Part shown: positions 35,698 to 42,587 of the stretch, piece after piece
Position numbering within the stretch: position 1 is the first letter of the stretch
Layout of the letters: each line of letters opens with the position of its first letter
Position numbers and translations under genes: made by a program
Assembly (NCBI GenBank): GCA_902801795.1
Contig: CADCJQ010000012.1
Location: 1 to 54,380 of the forward strand
Source of the DNA: an uncultured Erysipelotrichaceae bacterium
Lineage (GTDB): Bacteria > Bacillota_I > Bacilli_A > RF39 > UBA660
Length of the DNA: 54,380 bases
Reading direction: 5' to 3'
The notes under the pieces: generated by a model
Database searches by the model: none
What the model was told of the DNA's origin: nothing
Seen by the model: the letters and a program-made list of their open reading frames with translations, nothing else

Positions 35698-37664
35698 CAT
35701 AACACCTCCGCTTCATTACTAGTTGTATTTACTAATTTACTTTTTTTACTTTCTTTAGGATTAGAAATATCGTAACTATCTTCTAACGTGAAAACAACAT
35801 TTTCATCTATCCATTCTTTTCTTGGTTCAACTTTATCACCCATTAAAACACTAACGCGACGTTCAGCAAGGACTGCATCCGTTATATTAACTCTTATTAA
35901 ACTTCGTGTTTCAGGATTCATGGTTGTTTCCCAAAGTTGTTCAGCGTTCATTTCACCTAATCCTTTATAACGTGATGTTTCCATATTTTTATATTTTTTA
36001 TATATTTCCGCACGTTCTTCTTCTGTCCAAGCATAAAACATCTCTTTCTTATTAGATATCTTATATAAAGGTGGACAGGCAATATAAAGATGTCCTTCTT
36101 CAATTAAAGGTCTCATATAACGATAAAAGAATGTTATTAATAATATTTGAATATGCGCTCCATCATCATCGGCATCGGTCATAATAATAACTTTATCATA
36201 ATTAGAGTCATTAATGTCAAAATCACTACCAACACCAGCGCCTATGGTATAAATCATGGTATTAATTTCTTCATTTTTATATATTTCTTCCATGCGTACT
36301 TTTTCTGTATTTAATACTTTACCACGTAAAGGTAATATCGCTTGAAAAGTTCTATCTCTTCCTGATTTCGCACTTCCACCGGCAGAATCTCCTTCGACTA
36401 GGAATAATTCATTCTTTTTAGCATTTTTTGTTGAAGCTGGTGCAAGTTTTCCTGAAAGATTTTTTTCTACTTTACTTTTTGCTTTACCATTTCTTGCTTC
36501 ATCTCTTGCTTTACGAGCGGCTTCTCTGGCAATCTTACTTTTAACCATTTTATCCATAATAAGAGTTGCAATTTTTTTATTTTCTTCCAAGAAGAATTGT
36601 AATTTTTCTGTAACTAAAGATTCAACTGCAGTTCTCGCTTCGGGAGTTCCAAGTTTTCCTTTCGTTTGACCTTCAAATTGTAATAAAGCCTCAGGTATTT
36701 GTAAACTAATAATCGCGGTTAATCCTTCTCTTGTATCACTACCTTCTAAGTTTTTATCTTTTGCTTTTAAATAACCATTATTTTTAGCATAATCATTATA
36801 TACTTTTGTTAAAGCCGTTTTAAACCCTACTTCATGAGAACCTCCATCACTCGTTTTGACATTATTAACAAAAGATTCAATTGTCTCATTATAAGTATCC
36901 GTATATTGAAAAGCAATATCAATATTCATACCATCTTTCATTCCTGAAAAACCAACAACATCATGAAGTTTATCTTTATCATCATTTAAATATAAAACAA
37001 ATTCTTTAATACCATCTTTATAACAGAAGTTATTCATTCTTCCAGTTTCTTCATCAATTACTTCAATCGTTAAACCTTTTAATAAAAAAGCGGATTCTTG
37101 CATTCTTTCACTAATTGTTGTAAAGGAAAAAGTATTACTACCAAATATTTTATCATCAGGCATAAAACGTACTTTAGTCCCTGTTTTATTAGTTGTTCCT
37201 ATTTTCGTAAGTGGTGTATCAACTCTTCCTCCATCATGAAAACGAATAAAGTATTCTCCTTTATCACGATGAATAGTTACTTCTAACCATTTTGATAAGG
37301 CATTAACTACGGATGCACCAACACCATGAAGTCCACCAGATACTTTATAACCTGCTTCTTCAAATTTACCACCAGCATGTAATACTGTATAAATAACTTC
37401 AGGAGTTGATTTACCACTCGTATGAATTCCTACAGGAACTCCACGTCCAAAATCTTCAACAGAAACACTTCCATCCTTATGTAATGTAATAATTATTTTA
37501 TCACCATAACCATTAATTATTTCATCAATAGAATTATCAACAATTTCCCATACTAAATGATGTAATCCACGTCTGTCTGTTGAACCGATATACATACCAG
37601 GACGTTTTCTTACAGCTTCTAATCCTTCTAATATTTTTATTGAACTTTCATCATATTTTACCAT
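35697..37664 (-). CDS. parE: DNA topoisomerase IV subunit B
   Basis: ParE is the ATPase subunit. The 655 residues carry the GHKL ATP site (EIVDNSIDEIINGYG, GRGVPVGIHTSGKSTPEVIYTVLHAGGKF, GLHGVGASVVNALS), a transducer domain, and a Toprim domain with EGDSAGGSAKSGRDR and MTDADDDGAH. A C-terminal KYKNMETSRYKGLGEMN motif is also present. It is encoded just before parC with a four-base overlap, giving balanced subunits. Confidence 0.95.
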   Translation of the reverse strand: MVKYDESSIKILEGLEAVRKRPGMYIGSTDRRGLHHLVWEIVDNSIDEIINGYGDKIIITLHKDGSVSVEDFGRGVPVGIHTSGKSTPEVIYTVLHAGGKFEEAGYKVSGGLHGVGASVVNALSKWLEVTIHRDKGEYFIRFHDGGRVDTPLTKIGTTNKTGTKVRFMPDDKIFGSNTFSFTTISERMQESAFLLKGLTIEVIDEETGRMNNFCYKDGIKEFVLYLNDDKDKLHDVVGFSGMKDGMNIDIAFQYTDTYNETIESFVNNVKTSDGGSHEVGFKTALTKVYNDYAKNNGYLKAKDKNLEGSDTREGLTAIISLQIPEALLQFEGQTKGKLGTPEARTAVESLVTEKLQFFLEENKKIATLIMDKMVKSKIAREAARKARDEARNGKAKSKVEKNLSGKLAPASTKNAKKNELFLVEGDSAGGSAKSGRDRTFQAILPLRGKVLNTEKVRMEEIYKNEEINTMIYTIGAGVGSDFDINDSNYDKVIIMTDADDDGAHIQILLITFFYRYMRPLIEEGHLYIACPPLYKISNKKEMFYAWTEEERAEIYKKYKNMETSRYKGLGEMNAEQLWETTMNPETRSLIRVNITDAVLAERRVSVLMGDKVEPRKEWIDENVVFTLEDSYDISNPKESKKSKLVNTTSNEAEVL

Positions 37665-37733
37665 TACTTCAACCTACTTTCTTTTTGACATAAAAAAGCG
37701 ATACAACGTACCCTTTTTACTTTTACAACTTTT

Positions 37734-37761
37734 ATTATAACTTATTTTTAATTTTTAGCAA
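37734..37761 (-). promoter_or_regulatory. promoter of parE-parC
   Basis: Minus-strand TTGCTA (37761-37756), 16-base spacer, TATAAT (37739-37734), about 70 bases before parE. Confidence 0.55.
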
Positions 37762-37772
37762 AGAAAAAAGTG

Positions 37773-38558
37773 TCAATCATCCGTCATTTTTTTCCATACG
37801 GCATATAATGTTCCACCTTTTTCTTCTTTATATGTATCGCCACCATAATACTTTATTATACCATTAAAACTTGTACTCCAACCTAAAAATTCATATCCCT
37901 CTCTTTTAGGTATTACCATACTAATAGGTGAATGAATAGACGTTCTAAAAGGTAAATTACTACTATTTTCACTTTCATAAAAAACGTATTTATCATTAAT
38001 TTCATTCTTTTGATACAAGGTTACTTCTATTGCGGAATAAAGTGCCTTATCAATTACATCAGTAGAATAATTATCAAGCCACATTTTTAAATTAAATGAT
38101 ACACTTTTACCTACCGCTAAGTTACTTCCTTCATAAAGAATACTATTTACATCCCCTAATAATTTAACATCACTATAATTTCCACCATCTTTATTAATAA
38201 TAAACTTTAAATTTTTATGTGGTAGTGTTGATATTTTATTTTCTTCATCTACTAATTTAACTTCATAATATTCAATTGGTATATTTCCTGTATTCGTAAT
38301 AGTAAAATTATAACCATCTTGATGTTTTCCTATTTCATCCGATACTCCTAGTTTTAAAGTATTTAAAAATTCATATTTTTCTTTAGGAACACTTAAAACA
38401 ACTTGCATATTACCCGTTTCTACTAATAAATCTTTATTATCATTCATATTATTATCATCAAATGAATAACTAACACTTTTAAAAATAATAATCGATAAGG
38501 CAACAATGAATACATTTATAATAATTTGTTTAACAATAGTTTTTTTAAAATTTCCCAT
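37773..38558 (-). CDS. exported TasA-like protein with a C-terminal InlB-type repeat
   Basis: The 261-residue product has an N-terminal hydrophobic segment (about 9-31) with a SipW-like pattern. A TasA/camelysin-like beta domain at about 45-190 includes the shared motif FNLKMWLDN. The C-terminus holds one Listeria-Bacteroides (InlB B) repeat, REGYEFLGWSTS...GGTLYAVWKK. It is probably surface-located; no cell-wall sorting signal is present. GGAGAGG precedes the ATG. It is the last gene before the toxin-antitoxin island. Confidence 0.65.
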   Translation of the reverse strand: MGNFKKTIVKQIIINVFIVALSIIIFKSVSYSFDDNNMNDNKDLLVETGNMQVVLSVPKEKYEFLNTLKLGVSDEIGKHQDGYNFTITNTGNIPIEYYEVKLVDEENKISTLPHKNLKFIINKDGGNYSDVKLLGDVNSILYEGSNLAVGKSVSFNLKMWLDNYSTDVIDKALYSAIEVTLYQKNEINDKYVFYESENSSNLPFRTSIHSPISMVIPKREGYEFLGWSTSFNGIIKYYGGDTYKEEKGGTLYAVWKKMTDD

Positions 38559-38708
38559 ATCTTATCCTCTCCTACCATATTTTAAGAATATCACAAAATT
38601 GCAATTATTGCAAATAGAAAAAAATTTTGTGGATAATTATTAAAAATACAATAATACGAGTAAATGGAATTCATCACAAATAATTTAGTAAAATTTCGTT
38701 TATAAGTA

Positions 38709-38738
38709 TTGCACATTGTCCTCATATCATAATATAAT
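38709..38738 (+). promoter_or_regulatory. promoter of small toxin locus 1
   Basis: TTGCAC (38709-38714), 18-base spacer, TATAAT (38733-38738). The transcript would begin about GGAACATTTAATTAG (38746 on). Confidence 0.55.
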
Positions 38739-38799
38739 GATTATGGAACATTTAATTAGTTGGGTGGAGCCAAACTTCTTTAAGGAAGGAGGCGAGAAA

Positions 38800-38883
38800 A
38801 TGAACAAGAAAGATTTTTTAATCCTATCTTTAGTAATGATTATCTTCCTTTTACTATTTTTACTATTTATAGTTTTAATATAA
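38800..38883 (+). CDS. putative type I toxin, 27-residue hydrophobic peptide (locus 1)
   Basis: The peptide MNKKDFLILSLVMIIF plus LLLFLLFIVLI is a short charged head and one long membrane helix, the pattern of Fst/TxpA-like pore-forming toxins. The mRNA 5' segment GTTGGGTGGA (38759-38768) is complementary to TCCACCTAAC (38890-38899) just after the stop. AGGAAGGAGGCGAG is the ribosome site and sits in a small hairpin with CTTCTTTAAGGAAG. A convergent antisense RNA with good promoter boxes overlaps the 3' end. Toxicity is inferred; no family match was tested. Confidence 0.6.
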   Translation: MNKKDFLILSLVMIIFLLLFLLFIVLI

Positions 38884-38997
38884 AAGAAATCCACCTAACA
38901 TAGCAACTGCTAGGTGGATTGACAATATTTTATTGGCAACACTCAACAATGCAAATTAAGTGTTCCTTTTTTAATATATGCAAGTTCCCTTGCTTAC
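38880..38997 (-). ncRNA. putative antisense antitoxin RNA of locus 1
   Basis: Minus-strand TTGATA (39032-39027) and TATTAT (39009-39004) with a 17-base spacer would start an RNA near 38997. It would fold into GCAAGGGAACTTGC, a second stem with GGAACACTT...GAGTGTTGCC, and end in ATCCACCTAG...TTAGGTGGAT followed by TTTCTTTT. This last hairpin is shared with the toxin mRNA 3' end, as in par/Fst loci, so the RNAs are complementary over the terminator and the repeat TAGGTGGA (38911-38918), which also resembles the toxin mRNA 5' end. Confidence 0.5.
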
Positions 38998-39060
38998 ATA
39001 CTAATAATATCACATTTTATTGCTATTATCAAGTTTTTTTGTGTTAATCGTTAAGAATTG

Positions 39061-39167
39061 AATAATATGAGAGTAAACTATATTCTTTATAATAAAATAT
39101 GCCATCTTTTATGCTATCACTATCCACAGTGGATAGTGATAGCATAATATAGTTTACTCATATTATT
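39061..39167. repeat. nested inverted repeat, 107 bp
   Basis: The outer arms AATAATATGAG(AG)TAAACTATATT (39061-39084) and its complement (39146-39167) match over 22 bases with a 2-base bulge. Inside is a near-perfect palindrome: 18-base arms at 39110-39127 and 39129-39146 with one central A. It lies between two toxin-antitoxin modules. It could be a MITE-like element, a small structured RNA or a cruciform site. Confidence 0.85.
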
Positions 39168-39204
39168 GGTTTCTAAAAGAAAAATAAATAAAGATTTTAG
39201 TTCT

Positions 39205-39495
39205 TTACTTATCTAATACATCACTGTGACTGCCTGTGTTAACTAACAATAGAATAATTTCATTTTCTATATATTTATATATAAGTACCCAATCAGGTTC
39301 AATATGACAATCTCTACAATCTTTAAATCTTTTATCATTATATAGAGCATGATCTTTATATTTTGAATCTAATTGTTTTTTGTGCGATAACATCTCTACA
39401 ATATTTAATAATTTATCAATATTCTTTCCTTGTTTCATTACTTTCTTTAGAGATTTTTTAAATTCTTTTGAATATTTTATTTTATAATTAATCAT
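39205..39495 (-). CDS. type II toxin, YafQ/RelE family mRNA interferase
   Basis: The 96-residue protein matches YafQ-type toxins: the start YKIKYSKEFKKSLKK, then His49 in KDHAL, His64 and Asp68-Trp69 in DCHIEPDWVLIYK, and His90 in TGSHSDV. These correspond to the catalytic set H50/H63/D67/H87 of E. coli YafQ as I recall it. It would cleave mRNA on the ribosome. The start overlaps the antitoxin stop by eight bases (ATGATTAA). Confidence 0.9.
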   Translation of the reverse strand: MINYKIKYSKEFKKSLKKVMKQGKNIDKLLNIVEMLSHKKQLDSKYKDHALYNDKRFKDCRDCHIEPDWVLIYKYIENEIILLLVNTGSHSDVLDK

Positions 39496-39808
39496 CTGAT
39501 AATAGAGCCTTTTTCAAATCTTTTCTATTATTATAACTCTTATATTCAGCAGGATGTTCTGCAATATATGTGAGTTCTTTTGCAGTTCTCTCTAGTTCAT
39601 CATTGGTAAAATATTGGTATAAGTCATTTTCTTCTTTTGGAAGTGCTACTTCAAACGGAATTTTTTCTCTCATTATAAGTTGTTTGATAGTCATATTAAT
39701 TAATCCGCTCATACTAACTCCTAATTTTTGAAGAATTTCAGTTGCACGTTCTTTATCCTCTTTATCAATTTGAACGCTTATGCTTATTGGTGTTGTCAAG
39801 CTAGCCAT
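39488..39808 (-). CDS. type II antitoxin, RelB/DinJ family
   Basis: I take the start at 39808 (MASLTTPISISVQIDKED), preceded by AAGGAGATGAAATT; longer starts lack a ribosome site. The 106-residue product has an N-terminal ribbon-helix-helix (ISISVQIDKEDKERATEIL...SMSGLINMTIKQLI), which binds DNA as a dimer for autoregulation, and a C-terminal toxin-binding tail. The promoter lies directly upstream. Confidence 0.88.
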   Translation of the reverse strand: MASLTTPISISVQIDKEDKERATEILQKLGVSMSGLINMTIKQLIMREKIPFEVALPKEENDLYQYFTNDELERTAKELTYIAEHPAEYKSYNNRKDLKKALLSDD

Positions 39809-39833
39809 AATTTCATCTCCTTTTGCATAAATA

Positions 39834-39862
39834 ATAATATCACAAATTATATAAAAAAACAA
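39834..39862 (-). promoter_or_regulatory. promoter of the DinJ/YafQ module
   Basis: Minus-strand TTGTTT (39862-39857), 17-base spacer, TATTAT (39839-39834). AT-rich inverted patterns around it may be the antitoxin operator. Confidence 0.6.
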
Positions 39863-40113
39863 GTGTATTAATATATTTTTTATATAATAATATTATATTT
39901 TTATTATATGCATCTTTCACAAATATATGTATGACTAAATCAGTTTAAAAAATACCGTATGTATCACATTTACTCTCCCTGTTGATTATTAAGTTTTGTA
40001 TAATTTCACAAAAATTAGTTAAAGAGGACATTTAATTATGTTAATATTATTTATAGGAAATATTCAGTTGTTGGATGTCTACCTCCATCTTTAACAGGAG
40101 GAGGTTTGAAGAA
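39863..40113. other. AT-rich spacer and 5' leader of small toxin locus 2
   Basis: The first part has no recognisable gene. A TATTAT box at 40045-40050 (weak -35) would start an RNA near GGAAATATTCAGTTGTTGG (40057 on), which matches the 5' leader of locus 1 in length and in the GGAA...GTTGG frame. Confidence 0.4.
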
Positions 40114-40206
40114 ATGAAAAAACGTGAATACAATATTTGCATTCTACGTCTCATATCTCTCATTTTACTACTTTTAATCATTTTGATTATTGTAATAAAG
40201 AAATGA
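40114..40206 (+). CDS. putative type I toxin, 30-residue hydrophobic peptide (locus 2)
   Basis: The peptide MKKREYNICILRLI plus SLILLLLIILIIVIKK has a basic head, one helix and a Lys tail. AGGAGGAGG is the ribosome site. As in locus 1, a 5' segment (TTGGATGTC, 40071-40079) is complementary to the sequence overlapping the stop (GACATCTAA, 40205-40213), which also begins a hairpin with ATTAGAT...TGTC (40216-40230). The two loci have different sequences at these sites, but pairing is kept. An antisense promoter is only weakly suggested (TTAACA and TAAGAT on the minus strand near 40310-40280). Confidence 0.55.
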   Translation: MKKREYNICILRLISLILLLLIILIIVIKK

Positions 40207-40305
40207 CATCTAATCATTAGATTAAATGTCGAACTAAAATTATTTAGGTATGTTAAGAACAAAATAATATTAGCATCTATTAATCTTATTTGTTTTTTAT
40301 AAGTT

Positions 40306-40337
40306 GTTAAGAGGATTAGTTACCTAATCCTCTTAAC
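40306..40337. terminator. perfect 14-bp hairpin between toxin locus 2 and the InlB-repeat gene
   Basis: GTTAAGAGGATTAG (40306-40319) pairs perfectly with 40324-40337 around TTAC. No T run follows on either strand, so it may be a terminator that needs other factors, or an mRNA-stabilising end for the surface-protein gene that stops at 40372. Confidence 0.4.
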
Positions 40338-40371
40338 ATGTAAAATATTTATATTATCTTTTGTACTTTTA

Positions 40372-41874
40372 CTATTTCCATACTGCTTTTAAAGTTATTG
40401 ATGAAGTTATCGGTGTGCTAAAATCATATTTTGTACCATTTAATTGCCATTCCACAAATTCACTACCATCTTTACTAGGAGTTACCATAATGGCTTTTTC
40501 TCCTTCACGAATTTTTTGTGATGAAACAGGATTACCACCATCTGTATCAAATGATACTGTAAATAATTCAAGTGGTCTCCATTCAGCAACTAAAGTTATA
40601 TTTTTCGTAACTGGTGTACTAAAATCATATTCTTTATTTTCATAAGTCCATTTAACAAATTTATAATTAGCTCTTAAAGGATCCTTATTTGGTTTCGTTG
40701 CTACTTTATTTTGTTTAATATATTGTGTACTAATATCACTTCCACCATTGGAATTAAATGATACAGTAAACTCTGGTACATCATCTTCCCATAATGCTTT
40801 TAATGTAATATCTTCCGTTATAACATTATTAAAATTATATGTTTTACCATTTAATTGCCATTCCACAAAAACAAAATTATTTTTTGTTGGATTTTTAGGT
40901 TTAACTAATTTTGTTCCTTCAACGACAATTTTATCTCCAACATTACTACCACCATTACTATCAAAGGTAACTGTGAATGTCTTTGCTTCTCTAAATACAG
41001 CATCTAAAGTAATATCTGTTGTTACAGGATCATTAAAATTATATGTTTTACCATTTAATTGCCATTCAGAAAAAACAAAATTCTTTTTCGTTGGATCTTC
41101 TGGTTTAGACACTTTACTATTTTCTTTTACACTCTTAGTAGTATAAACCTTATCATCTACATTAAAAGTAACCGTTAATTTTCCTTTTTCAGCCCACTTA
41201 GCCTTTAAGGTTATATCTTTAGTAACCGGTGTTTTAAAATCATATAAAGTATCATCTAAATACCATCCTAATAAATTATAACCATCTCTTGTTATTTTTG
41301 GTTCTTCAACTAAACTACCTTCCCATACTTCCACATCATTTACTTTTTTAGAAGAATTAGTATTAAACTTAACTTTATATTTATTAAGCGCTACATAATT
41401 CGCAGTTAATGATAAATTACTTGTTACGGGATTATCTAAATTATACTCTGTTGAATCATCTTGATATATTTTAATAACATAACCCTCTCGTTCAGGAAAA
41501 GTAAATTTACTTACATCAACTTTTTCATTTTCTAAAACTTTTTGACTATATTCATTCTCTTCTAATTTAGCCGTTACATTATACATAACTTGCCACTTTG
41601 CTTTTAGCGTTAAATCGCTAGTTACAGCAGTTTGAAAGTCATACACTTTATCATTTAACATCCAATTAACAAAAACATTATCATTTTTTGTTGGATCAGT
41701 TGGTTTTACTACCAACTCATTTTCTTTAACTTCTTGACTTTCAATAGTATTTCCACCATCAGTATCAAACTTTACAACAAAAGTTTTATTCATACTAAAA
41801 ACAAAATACATTCCAAAACATCCAATTGCCATGACAAGCAATAACCCTACTAATATTTTACTAACTTTCCCCAT
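40372..41874 (-). CDS. surface protein made of seven InlB-type (Listeria-Bacteroides) repeats
   Basis: After one N-terminal membrane helix (about 6-26) the 500-residue protein consists of about seven repeats of 65-70 residues. Each has FxVxFD(S/T)(D/N)GG...PxxPTKxxxxFxxWxLxxxxYDFxxPVTxDITLxAxW. Such repeats form beta-grasp rods in adhesins. No LPXTG or choline-binding end is seen, so the helix is the anchor. The start at 41874 follows GGAGGATAAT; two upstream in-frame ATGs overlap this site. Repeats differ in sequence, so the array is old rather than newly amplified. Confidence 0.78.
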   Translation of the reverse strand: MGKVSKILVGLLLVMAIGCFGMYFVFSMNKTFVVKFDTDGGNTIESQEVKENELVVKPTDPTKNDNVFVNWMLNDKVYDFQTAVTSDLTLKAKWQVMYNVTAKLEENEYSQKVLENEKVDVSKFTFPEREGYVIKIYQDDSTEYNLDNPVTSNLSLTANYVALNKYKVKFNTNSSKKVNDVEVWEGSLVEEPKITRDGYNLLGWYLDDTLYDFKTPVTKDITLKAKWAEKGKLTVTFNVDDKVYTTKSVKENSKVSKPEDPTKKNFVFSEWQLNGKTYNFNDPVTTDITLDAVFREAKTFTVTFDSNGGSNVGDKIVVEGTKLVKPKNPTKNNFVFVEWQLNGKTYNFNNVITEDITLKALWEDDVPEFTVSFNSNGGSDISTQYIKQNKVATKPNKDPLRANYKFVKWTYENKEYDFSTPVTKNITLVAEWRPLELFTVSFDTDGGNPVSSQKIREGEKAIMVTPSKDGSEFVEWQLNGTKYDFSTPITSSITLKAVWK

Positions 41875-41966
41875 ATTATCCTCCATACACATATCTTACT
41901 ATAATATAATTATATATTTTTAAAAGGGAATTGTCTATATTTTTTTAGAAATTTTATCATATTTTA

Positions 41967-41995
41967 TAGACTTAAAACAAATCTTTTGATAAAAT
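41967..41995 (+). promoter_or_regulatory. promoter of the RNHCP gene
   Basis: TAGACT (41967-41972), 17-base spacer, TAAAAT (41990-41995), then TTGAGG before the ATG at 42011. Confidence 0.5.
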
Positions 41996-42010
41996 CTTCT
42001 TGAGGTTTAT

Positions 42011-42313
42011 ATGAAAAGATTTAATACCCTTGATGAGGAATTTACTTGTCAAAACTGTGGAAAAAAAGTTAATAAATTATATTATACATCAAGAGATCAT
42101 TGTAATAATTGTTTATATTCCTTACATGTTGATATAACACCAGGTGACCGAAAAAACCCATGTAAAGGACTATTAAAACCAATTGGTATTGAAAAATACC
42201 GTGATACTTATAAAATAATTTATCAATGTCAAAAATGTCATCAAATACATAAAAACGTTATGGCTAATGATGATAATATGGATTTAATTATTGAAATATC
42301 AAAAGGAATATAG
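42011..42313 (+). CDS. RNHCP domain zinc-ribbon-like protein
   Basis: The 100-residue product has the family signature RDHCNNCLYSLHVDITPGDR at 28-47 and three Cys pairs (13/16, 31/34, 73/76) that can bind zinc; KNPCKGLLKPIGI follows. Family members are small cytoplasmic proteins of unknown function, often near translation genes; here the neighbours are unrelated. It has its own promoter and a terminator. Confidence 0.88.
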   Translation: MKRFNTLDEEFTCQNCGKKVNKLYYTSRDHCNNCLYSLHVDITPGDRKNPCKGLLKPIGIEKYRDTYKIIYQCQKCHQIHKNVMANDDNMDLIIEISKGI

Positions 42314-42327
42314 TTTTGCTATATTCC
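42305..42327. terminator. bidirectional terminator between RNHCP and esaB-like genes
   Basis: GGAATATAG / CTATATTCC with TTTT following on the plus strand; it overlaps the RNHCP stop and lies just past the stop of the ubiquitin-like gene. Confidence 0.8.
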
Positions 42328-42329
42328 TT

Positions 42330-42587
42330 TTATAATAAAATTATTGTTGAACCATTACGAATATTAGTATCACGAACTAAAACATTAGGATCATATTCTA
42401 TACCATCAATAGCATTATAAATAAGATAATCATCATTCATTTCAAATGAACCTTGAGAAATAGAATAAAGAATGTTTTTTAACATTTCAATAACACTATA
42501 GATTTTACGATTAACTGGTATATAAGCATCATAAGATTTCTCTAAAGAAGGAACATTAATCGTTACTAATACTTTGTTTTCAATCAT
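42330..42587 (-). CDS. esaB: EsaB/YukD-like ubiquitin-fold protein of type VII secretion
   Basis: The 85 residues run VLVTINVPSLEKSYDAYIPVN...VIEMLKNIL...DGIEYDPNVLVRDTNIRNGSTIILL, which is the beta-grasp pattern of EsaB/YukD. In Staphylococcus and Bacillus this protein is a regulator or component of the T7SS. Its start overlaps the EssC stop by four bases, a typical linkage. It is the last gene of the long operon. Confidence 0.82.
   Translation of the reverse strand: MIENKVLVTINVPSLEKSYDAYIPVNRKIYSVIEMLKNILYSISQGSFEMNDDYLIYNAIDGIEYDPNVLVRDTNIRNGSTIILL

Noticed and set aside
33199-37664. GyrB/GyrA instead of ParE/ParC
   Set aside because: The ParE C-terminus and the short ParC C-terminal region without a clear GyrA box favour topoisomerase IV; a definite call needs comparison with the other gene pair in the genome.
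39110-39146. Palindrome as a CRISPR repeat
   Set aside because: There is one palindrome only, with no regularly spaced second copy and no spacers; no cas gene is present anywhere in the window.
40306-40337. Attachment site or transposon end
   Set aside because: The hairpin is perfect but has no second copy or target duplication in the window; a transcript-end structure is the more modest reading.
42330-42587. WXG100 secretion substrate next to essC
   Set aside because: The 85-residue protein lacks the WxG turn and helical hairpin; its strand pattern is that of EsaB/YukD.
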